From a virus: DNA of 64,000 bases. Location: positions 1-64,000 of the IMG/VR virus record IMGVR_UViG_3300044613_001835; one strand, 5' to 3'. The notes under the pieces are model-generated. The model saw only the letters and a program-made list of their open reading frames with translations, searched no databases and was not told the origin of the DNA. Positions 38,839 through 49,900 of this stretch are shown piece after piece; position 1 is the first letter of the stretch, and each line of letters starts with the position of its first letter. The position numbers and the translations under genes were made by a program.

Positions 38839-41800
38839 TTACACCTCCGCCAAGTAAATAGTCATTTCTGGCCCACTTATTCTTCTTGTATAATCAATAT
38901 TATATACTATAAACCTAGAAGTATTTTTTGTTACTAAATCTAAATTATTAGAATCTTTATAATCAATTGTAACAATATCTCCAAGTTGAATAGTTGGAGT
39001 TGTAAAAATTTTTACTCCAATAGATTTTTTTGGAACCATTAATTTATCTATAAGCCATCCCATTAAATTTTCAGCATCATCGTGTGTTTGAATATATGGT
39101 GTGTCTAAAGTAAACTCGTTATTGCCATATATCATTCTGCTTAACTTTATATTATCAAATTTTTCTTTTTCAATAAGTGGAGAAATAATTTGAGAAGAAC
39201 TGGTTAGTTGTGGATTAGAAAAATTACTACGCTTTTTAAAATATTCATCAACCGTTAATTCGTGAGTTGTATCTTGAGTAAATGTAATACCTTGAATTCT
39301 TAAATAATTTCCACTAGTTTCATCAAGATTAATTGCTGTATCTGTAGCATTAAAAATTAAAAATTCAGCACCATAAGAATCAGCATAAAATCCAGATGTT
39401 GTATAACCTTTTATTTTATTAAATGTTGGGGATATCTGAGCATAAAGAGCAGGATATGCACGATCATATTTTATATCAAAATAAGAACATTCTCTCATAA
39501 TTGAGCCAAATTCTTCAAAATATAAATTATATTTAGGTGATTCTTGAGAACTAATTCCAGACAGATAGGTTGACTGAATAATTCCGCTCATAGCATACCT
39601 TCTAAAAGATTCACTAGCATTTATTTCTTTATTCCCAAATGCTGATGAAAGAGTTTCTCCAACTGTAAAAACACTATTTTGAGAATAATTTTCAGATAAT
39701 GCATAAATATTTTCAAACATAACCCTAGAAGATCCACGAACAAATGGGGCCATATTATTATATATTGGAAGTGGATCTGGATCATCCACAACCTGAATTA
39801 ATTGATTATTGATATACAAAAAGAACCTTCTAACCTTTCCTATATCCTGATACTCTACAGCCAAATCATAAACCGTTGGGTTTTCTTCGCCAGTCATCCT
39901 ATATTGTCCTGTAAATCTACCGTCATCAACTATAATTTTTGATAATCCGCCCCAAAGTTTTACAGGTATTGCTTCACTGTTTGAAGAATTTTTTTTGATT
40001 TTATAAAATACTACGTTATTAACCGAAATACTAGATTTATTATTATTGTCTAAATTCAAATATGATTCTACATTTTGTTCTGTTAAAGCAACAATTTCAA
40101 AATAATATCCATTATTTGTTTCTGGATTAAGCAATACCGCTAAACCACCAGAGCCTCCACCTATGTTTACGTTTTGATCTGGTTTTACTCCAGCAACCTG
40201 GTAATATGTAGTGCTTCCTATTGGAGTTTGGCTACGAATTTCATTGTTTTCAATTTTTCCAATAATTCTTACCCTAGCACCAAAATGTTTATATGCATTG
40301 TTTAAATTTTTATAAACATACGAAACTAAGTCAATAGGTTTTTCTGTTGTTGCAAAAGATGGACCATTCATAACTAATGCAGAAGATTGTATTGTTCCAG
40401 ACTGTGTTGATAAAGTATTATTAACCGATGTCTCATTTGAATAACTTGAAGACATAAAGTTTTTTATGGTTCCATTTCTTGATGTCTGTCTTGCTTTTGT
40501 ATTATTAATTCCTGCTGCACCAATTGTTGTTGATGGTACAGATATATCTTCAAGTAGTTTAGTTGTAAATAAATATTCTGTCTTCATTTCGCATCCCTTA
40601 ACATAGTCATTATTAGACCAATAAGAATTTATGCCTGCAGAATGTGTTGTAACTGGTGTTCCGAATTGTGCACGTCCATGCTCATAAACTGGACCATCTT
40701 GTAAACGAGTAATTCCATCAACTGTTTCATAAAATGGAATAGTATATATTCTAACTAATCCTGTAGGATATATTTTTCCATTAAATGGTAGTGATTTAAA
40801 ATAATTTTGATATTCTTGATTACTTGTAATCCAAACATTGCTACTACCCTGTCTATGTGAAGTTCTCCATGCCTGAATTTCTTGACCTTTTTGCGCTTCT
40901 GTGATTTCTCCATTGGCAACTTTTTTATCTAAATTATCAATAATACTAACTGGGGCTAGCCTTCCAGGCAAAACAACCTGTGGTGAAGATTCTAGCAATG
41001 ACCCATCTGATTGAATAGGATACCAAATTGCAAGAGTAACATTAAACTGAGCAGCATCATATCTAATAATTTCTCCATTAGAATAAAAATATCCTTGGTA
41101 TCTAGTAAGCCAATAAACGTTTTCTCCAAGATCTATTACATTGTTTTGAATTTTATGATTAGATACTGTTGGAACATTATTGGATAAGTCTGAATTTATT
41201 GGCATTGCTCCAAGAACATATTTTGATTGCTTAGATGCAACTTCATTAATTGTTTTTGTTGAATCAGTTCCAGATGCTTCCCAAAGTAATGCTGGCTTGT
41301 ATATCCAAGTTTTTTCTTGGTCAATCATACTTGCTTGACGAATATTTCCATAAGATCTTTGAATATATCTAGTTGTATAGTTAATTTTTCCATTATTATA
41401 AATTCTTTTATCTTCAGATGCTATTGATAAAATATTAGGTAATATTCCTGATGTTTGGTTTTCAATTATTCCGCTAATAGACTGATTATTTGATCCAGAC
41501 AAAATAAGGTTAGTTGTTCTGTCATTTTCTTTTGGCAACATATAATTTTTGCTCATTACAACAAAATTATTATATTCATCAAAAAACATTGCACTCTGTG
41601 TTGCTACCGCCAATTGATTTAAAACTTCTGCCACAGTTTGGTCTGGCGCAATAAAGAAATATGGAATTACTGCTTCTGGCTCATCCGTATTTCTATAAAA
41701 AACATAATTGCTAAATCCGATGTAATCAAGAATTAAGGTAATGGCATAACTAAGTGATACTTCTGTAACCAACATTCTTGGCGCTGGCATAGACTCTAAA

Positions 41801-43344
41801 AAGAAATAAAAATCTCTTAATGGCAAATCTAGTGTTCCAGCAGTTACGTTTGCCTGTGGAAAACCATCTGAGTACAAAGTTTTAATGGGTACCCAATAAT
41901 CATACCCACTTACGTTTAATATTTTTTCATAAAAATTAAATTTTATATTTTTGCGAATATAGTCACTAACAATACTATTATCATTATTATCATTAAATGC
42001 TTGATCATCATCAAATAAAGACAAGTTTCCAGTTGAAGCCAACAACTGCCCTACTGGTAAAGAAGAATTTCCCAAATCTGAAAGCATTTTTTTTACGTTA
42101 TATTCTATAACTTTGTCAGAGATATTAGCAACAAGTCTTGGGGACATTTCAATTAAATCAAAAGTAGAATCAAACTTGTTCATTTTTTCTACTACAATTC
42201 TTAAACCACGAATATTTTGAAACTCTCTATAAACTATTTTTCCGTTTACCGTTTCTGTAAAAAATAATGGTGATGTCAGATCTGTTACAAAACTTGTTTT
42301 ATTATCAATTTTTTCATTTCCTAAAATCCATCCATAAGATGGTACAAAAGTTTCATAATCTTGTGTGGTTGAATTCCAAACATAAAATGTTCCAACACTA
42401 CCTTCATTCTCAATAACCAAATATGCATATCCATCAATTGATTCTGTTGGCAATAATGTTGAAGAAGAAAATGTTTCTGCTATAACAAAATTATTTTTAA
42501 ATTTATCTGGAATGTTTTTTAGTGCATACTGTAACTCAACATATCCATTATTAGAAATAATTGGAAACCCATCTTCTCGTAAATCATTTTCATTAAAATT
42601 ATACGCATCAATCCAATTATTTTCTTCAAGATATTGAATTTTCCACCTTGTTGGGGTTGTTTTATTTGCATCACCATATAATGGATCTGAAAATGTTTTA
42701 GAGATATCTGTAAAATCTCCTAAATCCACGTCTCCAACATTTGTTTGCATCTTTACAATAATTCTATTTGTTGGAACATTTTTTTTATATACAACAAATG
42801 GTACAGTATCATCTATGTAATAACTCCCATTAACTATTGTTTTAGCAATACCTCTTTCAATTCCTGATTCAGTTCTAAAAGAACTCCAATATTTAAATTG
42901 GTCATACCTTGATGCCATATAATATCTTGGTCGTCTTGCAATGTCTTTTCCAGAGTTTGCTAAATATTTGCCATTAAAAAATGTTGCCTTATTAATTCCA
43001 GATCTTGGTCTAAATGGCTTTATGCAATCTTCTAAAGAATATAGTAATTTATTTTTTTCTTTTGTTGAAGTAAATATTTGAGGTGTTCCATTGTTTTCAA
43101 ATCCACCATCAACAACAATGTCTGCATCTGTTGCGCCCGTATAAAATAAACCAACGTCTGCTGGATCAAAAACATTTGCTAATGTTAAAAATTGAGAACT
43201 TTGTTCTTGTGGTCTATATCTATAATTACCAAGTTTAGATATATTGTCTGGCATATTCATATTCCATTCAACCAGAACCAAAGACTCTGTCTGTATTGTT
43301 GCAGATGTTTCAAAGTGATTTTTTAATTCAGTACTTTCAAACAT
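38839..43344 (-). CDS. Large minor tail protein (tail hub/Tal-like)
   Basis: 1501 residues, mostly beta-structure, no signal peptide or membrane helix. Its N-terminus MFESTELKNHFETSATIQTE starts right after the distal tail gene. It sits downstream of tape measure and Dit-like protein, the classical place of the tail hub/antireceptor. Residues near 60-280 carry tail-tip-like strands, and residues near 1050-1190 look like a concanavalin-type domain (PIPVKLWGGLSKIIVDDGRF, RFFLYINNQLIQVVDD). Its length is normal for the long hub proteins of actinobacterial phages. No peptidoglycan hydrolase motif recognised. Confidence 0.68.
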   Translation of the reverse strand: MFESTELKNHFETSATIQTESLVLVEWNMNMPDNISKLGNYRYRPQEQSSQFLTLANVFDPADVGLFYTGATDADIVVDGGFENNGTPQIFTSTKEKNKLLYSLEDCIKPFRPRSGINKATFFNGKYLANSGKDIARRPRYYMASRYDQFKYWSSFRTESGIERGIAKTIVNGSYYIDDTVPFVVYKKNVPTNRIIVKMQTNVGDVDLGDFTDISKTFSDPLYGDANKTTPTRWKIQYLEENNWIDAYNFNENDLREDGFPIISNNGYVELQYALKNIPDKFKNNFVIAETFSSSTLLPTESIDGYAYLVIENEGSVGTFYVWNSTTQDYETFVPSYGWILGNEKIDNKTSFVTDLTSPLFFTETVNGKIVYREFQNIRGLRIVVEKMNKFDSTFDLIEMSPRLVANISDKVIEYNVKKMLSDLGNSSLPVGQLLASTGNLSLFDDDQAFNDNNDNSIVSDYIRKNIKFNFYEKILNVSGYDYWVPIKTLYSDGFPQANVTAGTLDLPLRDFYFFLESMPAPRMLVTEVSLSYAITLILDYIGFSNYVFYRNTDEPEAVIPYFFIAPDQTVAEVLNQLAVATQSAMFFDEYNNFVVMSKNYMLPKENDRTTNLILSGSNNQSISGIIENQTSGILPNILSIASEDKRIYNNGKINYTTRYIQRSYGNIRQASMIDQEKTWIYKPALLWEASGTDSTKTINEVASKQSKYVLGAMPINSDLSNNVPTVSNHKIQNNVIDLGENVYWLTRYQGYFYSNGEIIRYDAAQFNVTLAIWYPIQSDGSLLESSPQVVLPGRLAPVSIIDNLDKKVANGEITEAQKGQEIQAWRTSHRQGSSNVWITSNQEYQNYFKSLPFNGKIYPTGLVRIYTIPFYETVDGITRLQDGPVYEHGRAQFGTPVTTHSAGINSYWSNNDYVKGCEMKTEYLFTTKLLEDISVPSTTIGAAGINNTKARQTSRNGTIKNFMSSSYSNETSVNNTLSTQSGTIQSSALVMNGPSFATTEKPIDLVSYVYKNLNNAYKHFGARVRIIGKIENNEIRSQTPIGSTTYYQVAGVKPDQNVNIGGGSGGLAVLLNPETNNGYYFEIVALTEQNVESYLNLDNNNKSSISVNNVVFYKIKKNSSNSEAIPVKLWGGLSKIIVDDGRFTGQYRMTGEENPTVYDLAVEYQDIGKVRRFFLYINNQLIQVVDDPDPLPIYNNMAPFVRGSSRVMFENIYALSENYSQNSVFTVGETLSSAFGNKEINASESFRRYAMSGIIQSTYLSGISSQESPKYNLYFEEFGSIMRECSYFDIKYDRAYPALYAQISPTFNKIKGYTTSGFYADSYGAEFLIFNATDTAINLDETSGNYLRIQGITFTQDTTHELTVDEYFKKRSNFSNPQLTSSSQIISPLIEKEKFDNIKLSRMIYGNNEFTLDTPYIQTHDDAENLMGWLIDKLMVPKKSIGVKIFTTPTIQLGDIVTIDYKDSNNLDLVTKNTSRFIVYNIDYTRRISGPEMTIYLAEV

Positions 43345-43980
43345 TTAGACTTCTTCCAGTGTTACCGATATGTTCCAAAGATCATGATTTGTTGCACCAC
43401 GTTTTACTACGGAATAATTAAAGTCTGCAAAATAAACTTGAATGATTTGATTATATCTGTTCAAACCATCATACTTGTATCCCTGTCCTTCTAAGTTTGT
43501 GTACTTGTCATAGGCAAGATACATCCAAAAAGGCCCTTGATGAGTTTCATACCAATCAAGAATTTCTACTCCACCAGCACCACCATCTGCTGTATATTCA
43601 GATGTAGATCCTTCGTTTGGTGCTATACCTGTTGTTTCATTAAAATTAGCCAATCCTGCATACCCTCTTGAAGGAATCATGCTCCATGATACAGACATAC
43701 TTAGTTTATCTGCAATATGATATGAACGCATACGACCATTAATTGTTCTTGTTCGTTGCTCAATTCTTTGAGTATTGAACTGCATTTCTCCCCTATTATG
43801 ATCAGACAGAATAATAAACTGATCCAATAGGTTGACATCTGTTTCTTCTGTATCTGCTCCTACCTCTATGCCATTAGGCACATATAAGCCATTAGAGAGG
43901 GTTCCAGGGTTGTTTGCCCATAATATACCCTGTGGTCTTGTATACCTGCGTCTACCTGTCAAATAAGCACTAGTAGCCAT
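43345..43980 (-). CDS. Distal tail (Dit-like) protein
   Basis: 211 residues: MATSAYLTGRRRYTRPQGIL, then beta-rich sequence with RMRSYHIADKLSMSVSW and a final YFADFNYSVVKRG strand. Directly follows tape measure and precedes the 1501-residue hub, where Dit lies in siphoviruses. Identified by position and strand pattern, not by a motif. Confidence 0.55.
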   Translation of the reverse strand: MATSAYLTGRRRYTRPQGILWANNPGTLSNGLYVPNGIEVGADTEETDVNLLDQFIILSDHNRGEMQFNTQRIEQRTRTINGRMRSYHIADKLSMSVSWSMIPSRGYAGLANFNETTGIAPNEGSTSEYTADGGAGGVEILDWYETHQGPFWMYLAYDKYTNLEGQGYKYDGLNRYNQIIQVYFADFNYSVVKRGATNHDLWNISVTLEEV

Positions 43981-46900
43981 TAGACTCTTTGCCCCCTAAC
44001 TCTTTGTGAATCAACATTTTTAATTTCTCTCATTACTACTCTAGCAATATCATTTGCATTTACATTGTTTCCGTTAATGCTAAAGCCCAAATTATAATTA
44101 TACACTGCCGTTGAGTTGTCACTTACAGATGTTGAAACATTATTAATTGGAGTTTGTGTGCCAAATCCACTACCTATCATTGATGGATATTTTGACTCAT
44201 TTAACATTGATAGCATTGGGCCAAATTCTGCACTTGCCCTCTTGTTCATTACGAACTCTCCAGGGGTTAGCATTGTTGGTACACTATCCGAACCTATACG
44301 TCCACCATTAGCAAGGTATTTAGGAACCATTCCACCCATACTCATTGGCTTAACCATACCGCCATACATTTTTCCTGGTATCTTGATTACTTGTCCTGGT
44401 CTAATTAAATTCGGATTTGAAATTTGTGGATTAGCCTTAATTACATCTGAAAGGCTAACTCCTGCTGCTTTTGCAATTCCACTTAATGTATTGCCAGACT
44501 TTACTGTAACAGTTGATCCAGTTGATTTAGTTGCTGTTCCTGTTGCTGTGGCTGTGGCTGATCCTGCCTGACCAAAAGGAGTTCCACTGCCTGCTGCACC
44601 TGCTCCTGGAACACTGAATGATGAAGCAGCCTTCATTGATTCAAGAATGCTTGCCCAGGCACCTGCTGCCGTAGTAGAAGAAGTTGCAATTCCGTCTATA
44701 TTAATTTTAAGACTATTTGACTCTTTATTAGATGCTTCTACATATTGTTGAATAAAGTTCCACTCTTGTCTTGTCATTCCATTAATCTGTAAAGATTTTT
44801 GTTCTCGGTCAATTTGAAATGCAAGGTCTGATAAAATTTGTCGCTTTACATCTGCTTGTTTTTGTAAAGGCTCTAATTGTAAAATTTCAATATTATAAAT
44901 TTGATCACTTAGTGTTGTAATTTCTGTTTCAATTTGTTTTCTAGTTAATTTTTGACCATTAACAACTGCTGTAATTGAAGATAATTCTCTTTGTTTTTGT
45001 ACTTCTAAATTATTTGCTGCAGTTTCTAAACCAGTACCCATTCTGTTTAAAGATTCTTGTGCAGCCTCTGCTCTCATTTCTTGTGCTGCTGCTGCTGCTG
45101 CAGAAATATCGCCTTGTGTTAATGCATTGGCAATACCCAATTGTTTCTGTTGTTGTGAAATCAAAAATGAATTAATTGACTTTATTGATTCTAAGGCATC
45201 TCTTTGTTTATTTAAAGAATCAATCTTTTGATCATATGTTTCGGTGATTGCAGTTTCTTGTCTACCAATCAAATCAAGAGTACGATTATAAGATTTAATC
45301 TTTGAATTAATATCACCAATCGTATTTTGTATTTTATCAATTGATCTTTCATCTAGAGCAACGCTTAACTCCATTTCTTCTGGAGTCATTTTATTTATTG
45401 ATTTAAATGCTGCTCTTGCTTTTCTTTCAATTTCAAGAAAACCAAAATCAAATCTTTCACTTAACTGTTCTGCTGCACCCTCTGCTAATTCATCTGCCTC
45501 AAATTGAACAGCCTTAAGTGCTGCTTCAAATTTTCTAGCCTCAGCAGTTGCTTTTTTTGTTTCCTCAGCCATTTTAGTAAATGCTTCAGGAGTTATTTTT
45601 CCAGTTGCAATTGCTGCTGCTGTTGCTGGGTCTTCAAGCATCTTTAAAGCGGTGGCTGCATCAACACCTTTTTTCTTAAGAGTATCTAATGCTTTAATTT
45701 GTATATTGTTTTCATTTTTTATTTTTTCTTGTGCTCTTAAATAAGTTCCAGCCTGAATTGTAGGGAATAATTGATTAAGTGCTTTACCGTATTGATTTAA
45801 AACTAATTTTCCATTTTTAGCCTTATCCGTAATTTTATTAAAGAATTTTGCAGCATTTTCTGCATCTAGTCCTTCTGCAAATTGTAAAACACTTTCGTTA
45901 ACTTTTAACCTTGATAATTTGTTAACAACACCATCAAAGTTATCTATTGTTTTACCTTTGCCAAGTTGCTTTAATAACTCGTTCCAGCCACCCATAGCAT
46001 TTACGGATTCTTTTCTAAATAATTTTAACTTTATTAATAAATCATCAAGGAATGTATCTCTATTTTTATTTTTGTTGTCAACTGGATCTGGGCCTGTTGG
46101 AACAGGGCCTGGCAATATGCCACCTTTTGCAATAATATCTGCAACAGATTTGCCAGCAGAAGAACCAAACCCTTTAAAGTTTGGATCATTAGAAACAACG
46201 TCAAAAGCCACTTTTATATTTTTATTTACAAAATCTTTTCCTTCAGATAAAATGCTCCACTGATCATAAAATGCCTTCCATTCTCCAGGCTTTTCTTCAG
46301 CAAGTTTTGCAACAACTTCTTTAGTTAATTGAGGATCTAACCCTTCAACTTGTTTTAAAGCATTTGTTGCAGTTGCTATTTGTTGTATTCCATTGGCCTT
46401 AAGGTCAAGAGTAATTCCATATGTAGGATTTATTTGATTTAAGAAAGCCAATGCTTCCATATCTGTTTTAAAGTCTTCTTCATTATTATTAATATATGAC
46501 ATCATAAGAGTTCTAGTTGTATCGTCAGCGCCTCCTGATGGCAATAATTCTGATATTAGTGAGGCATCTGCAAGACCTTGCTTGTCAACCAAAATTTTAA
46601 ATGCTGTTTCAAATCCTTTATTTCCTGCTGCAGTTGAAAGAATTTTTGTAATTACTGTTGGACTAACCTGACCAGATGCAAGACCTACCTGCAATTCTGT
46701 TTTAAATTTTGAATCTTTTAATTTATTTAATGCTTCTATTGCCTGATCTTTAAAGACTGCCATAGGGCCTTCTTTATACATTGCATCTGCTGCAGCCTTA
46801 ATACCTTTAGTAAACCCATCTACGCCCAACTGATCTTTTTGTTTAATTAATAAGTTTAAAGCATTTGCATTATTGGCATTCAACTGATTAAGAGCATCTT

Positions 46901-49900
46901 TTCGTTGTCCTTGAATTGTATTTATTTCTTGTTCAGTTTTTGCAGATTTTAATTTTATGTCGTATTGTCTGTTTAATGAATCTACAAGTCCTTGATTTTG
47001 TGCTACTTCTTGTAAGCCTAATTGAACTGCTGCTGATGTAAGTTTTGCAGATTGTTTTCTTTCTCCAAAATAATCAAAAAGTGTTGTAGGGTCAAATAAA
47101 TTTTTAAATCTATCAAAAATACTTGTTGGAGCCATGTCTAATTTTGCACCAGCAAATGTATTTTTATTTTCTAGCACTCCTTTTATTGCAGTTTGAAATG
47201 CTTGCGCCTGCTTGTCCATTGAGGATCTTTGTATTTCTAATGTTACCTGCAAAGGATCCGTAGTGAGGTTTTCTCCATTAGGACCAAGAAGTGATACAAG
47301 TTTGCCGCTAACAAGCGCTGGTATTTCATAACTTCCAAGTTCTTCTCCAAGGGCTGCAGCAATACTTCTTGCTTGGCTTGTTGTTACTGCACCTTGAGCA
47401 ACTGCTACTGCTAAGTTATTGGCTAAATTTTGAGATATTTGCTTAATAGATTGACCATTTTTAGATTGAATTTCTATATCTGCAAGTATTTGTTTTCCAA
47501 ATTCACTACCCAATACATTTTGTCCAAATTGCCTTTGTCCCTCAACTGTTCCAGAAACGATATTCTTTCTTCTTCTAGCAGCCTCTTCACTTGCGCTAAC
47601 AGTTCCAGATATTACAGATAGATCAACAATTTTCTTTGAAGTCATACTCATTGCATTAGAAAGATTAATTCCTTCTTGCCTTGCTTTTTCCATGTCTTTT
47701 GACATCTTATATAATGTTCCACCAACCAAAGCAATTGCTGCTACTGCTGCAACCCATGGATTTGCAAGCATTGGAAGTAATGCAACTATACCTTGTAATC
47801 CAAAAACAAATGGCATTATTGTTTGAGCCATTTCTCCTAATTTACCGCCAGCAAAAGATGCTGCAATTGTAAGTCCAGAAACTGCACCTATACCAAGACT
47901 TGCCTTTGAACTAAACTCTGATAACTTTTGCTTTGTTGTCTTTTGAGCCTCTGTAGACTCATTCATTGCATTTGTTAGTTTGCCTTCTGCTGCTATACGT
48001 CTTTTGGCTTCTTTTAAACTTATTTTTTCTACCGCTGCCAACAACTGTGCACGAGATAGTCTTGCTGATTGGGATACTTCTCCCATTGTTGTGCTTCCAG
48101 TTTTTGGATCAACTTGTGGTGCATTTGCAAACCCACGAAGTCTTCGGATTCTTTGAACTACAGTTTCGTTTGGATTAAGTGTTGTTGTTCTATTGTCTGA
48201 AACATTTCTACTTGTTGTTTGAATGGATGCTGGTTTTCTTTCGGTGTTTTGTCCAGTTAGTGGGGTTAAATTACCCTTTGCGTCAACCTTGTACTCTCCT
48301 CTTGCTCTAACAGCAACAGTTTCTTTTTGAGGTTGTTTACCAATTAATCTATCAAAACGATCATTCATTGATTTAGTAATTTTAAGAACTTGTCTTCCTC
48401 CACCAAGGAACTCTCTTTGTGATTTAAACTTACCATCAATTAGTCCATTAATTACGTTATTCTTTGTAATTTTTCCACCTGTTATTTCAGGTCTGCGGTA
48501 AGCAACAATTTCACCTTTATCATTTAAACTGGTTGGAATTAATAGTTTTGGATCAATTGCTTTCAATTCATTTAATTTTTTAACTAATATTGGATTTGAA
48601 TTAGTTTTTTGTACAGCCTTAATAACATCATCAATTGATTTTAATTTATCTGTTTTAATGCTTGATCCACCAACAGCACTTGTAGATGCTGCACCAAGCA
48701 AGGTTCTTGCTGATCTAGATACAATTGGGTCTGCAGATTTTGCAAGAGCACCCATGATTCCAGACCTTTCATTACCCATTCTAGAATAAATCATCTTGTC
48801 ATTAATTAAAGCATTATCTGGTAAAGAATTTAAAGATTTTAATAAATTAGTTCTAATTTCTTTTGCAACTCTAAGCGCATCTGTATCTGGAATTCCCTGC
48901 TTAGAAAGACTTATTGTCATTGTTCTTAAAGAGTTATCATCAAGAATTGCTCGTCTATATTCTCCAGCAGTAACTGTTGAATTTTTTCTATTTAGTTGCC
49001 CATTCATTTCTTTAGGAATATCAAACCCAACAGCAGTGTATAGGTTTTCTCTTCCAAAACCAAGTTTTCTAAACTGCTCTGAAACCTTTGTTCCAGAAAT
49101 CTGTTTATGATCTACAGCATGTCCAAATACTAGGTTTGATTTTGTTTGAGATTTTGCCCCTTGCATTCTTGCGAGAAGTGCTGCGTTTCTTGCAGCAAAG
49201 GCTTCGTTGGTTTCTGTAAATGCTGATTTGCCCAAAAGAAGACTATTTATTTGGCTTGGGTTAGTATTAAGAACTTGTGCTGAAGGCCCACTAAGATCCA
49301 TCTTTGGTTGGAACTTTGGAGAGTTAGCAAATGGTTGTGCATCTCCAGTTCCAGTTCCAAATGCCTGAAGTTTACCGCCAAGCAATGCTTCAATAATTGG
49401 CTGGACTTGTGGATTTTGTGCAATGTCTGTTGGAATTACCGCTTCTCCAGGCATAAGCACTGCAGGAACATTATCTTTGTTACCTCTTCCTGGTACAGAT
49501 GCAGTTCCTCTTGCAAATTTCTTTGGTGCCCCGCCTCTGCCAGGCATCATCATTCCTGGATTTGTTCTTGCAAAGTTGGCTGCAGCGACTGTTGCATCAA
49601 TATATGCTTGACGAAGTGCTCTTACAGCAGATGCCTCAATATTAAATTGTTGTGTGAGTCTATTATGTGCTTGGTTTAATGATGCTGCTACTGTTGCAGC
49701 CTCTAGTTGCTCTACCGATAAATAGTTTGTTTGTTCTGCAAGAATTTTGCTATTTCCACCAAGTTTTAAAAATCCTGTACGCATTATTGCAAATAGTTTT
49801 ATTCCGTTTGCTACTGCGTTCATTAATAAACCAAAAGTCATTAATAATACTGGACCAATAATTCCAACCAGCGTTGTTGCAACTACAATAAACTTCTTTG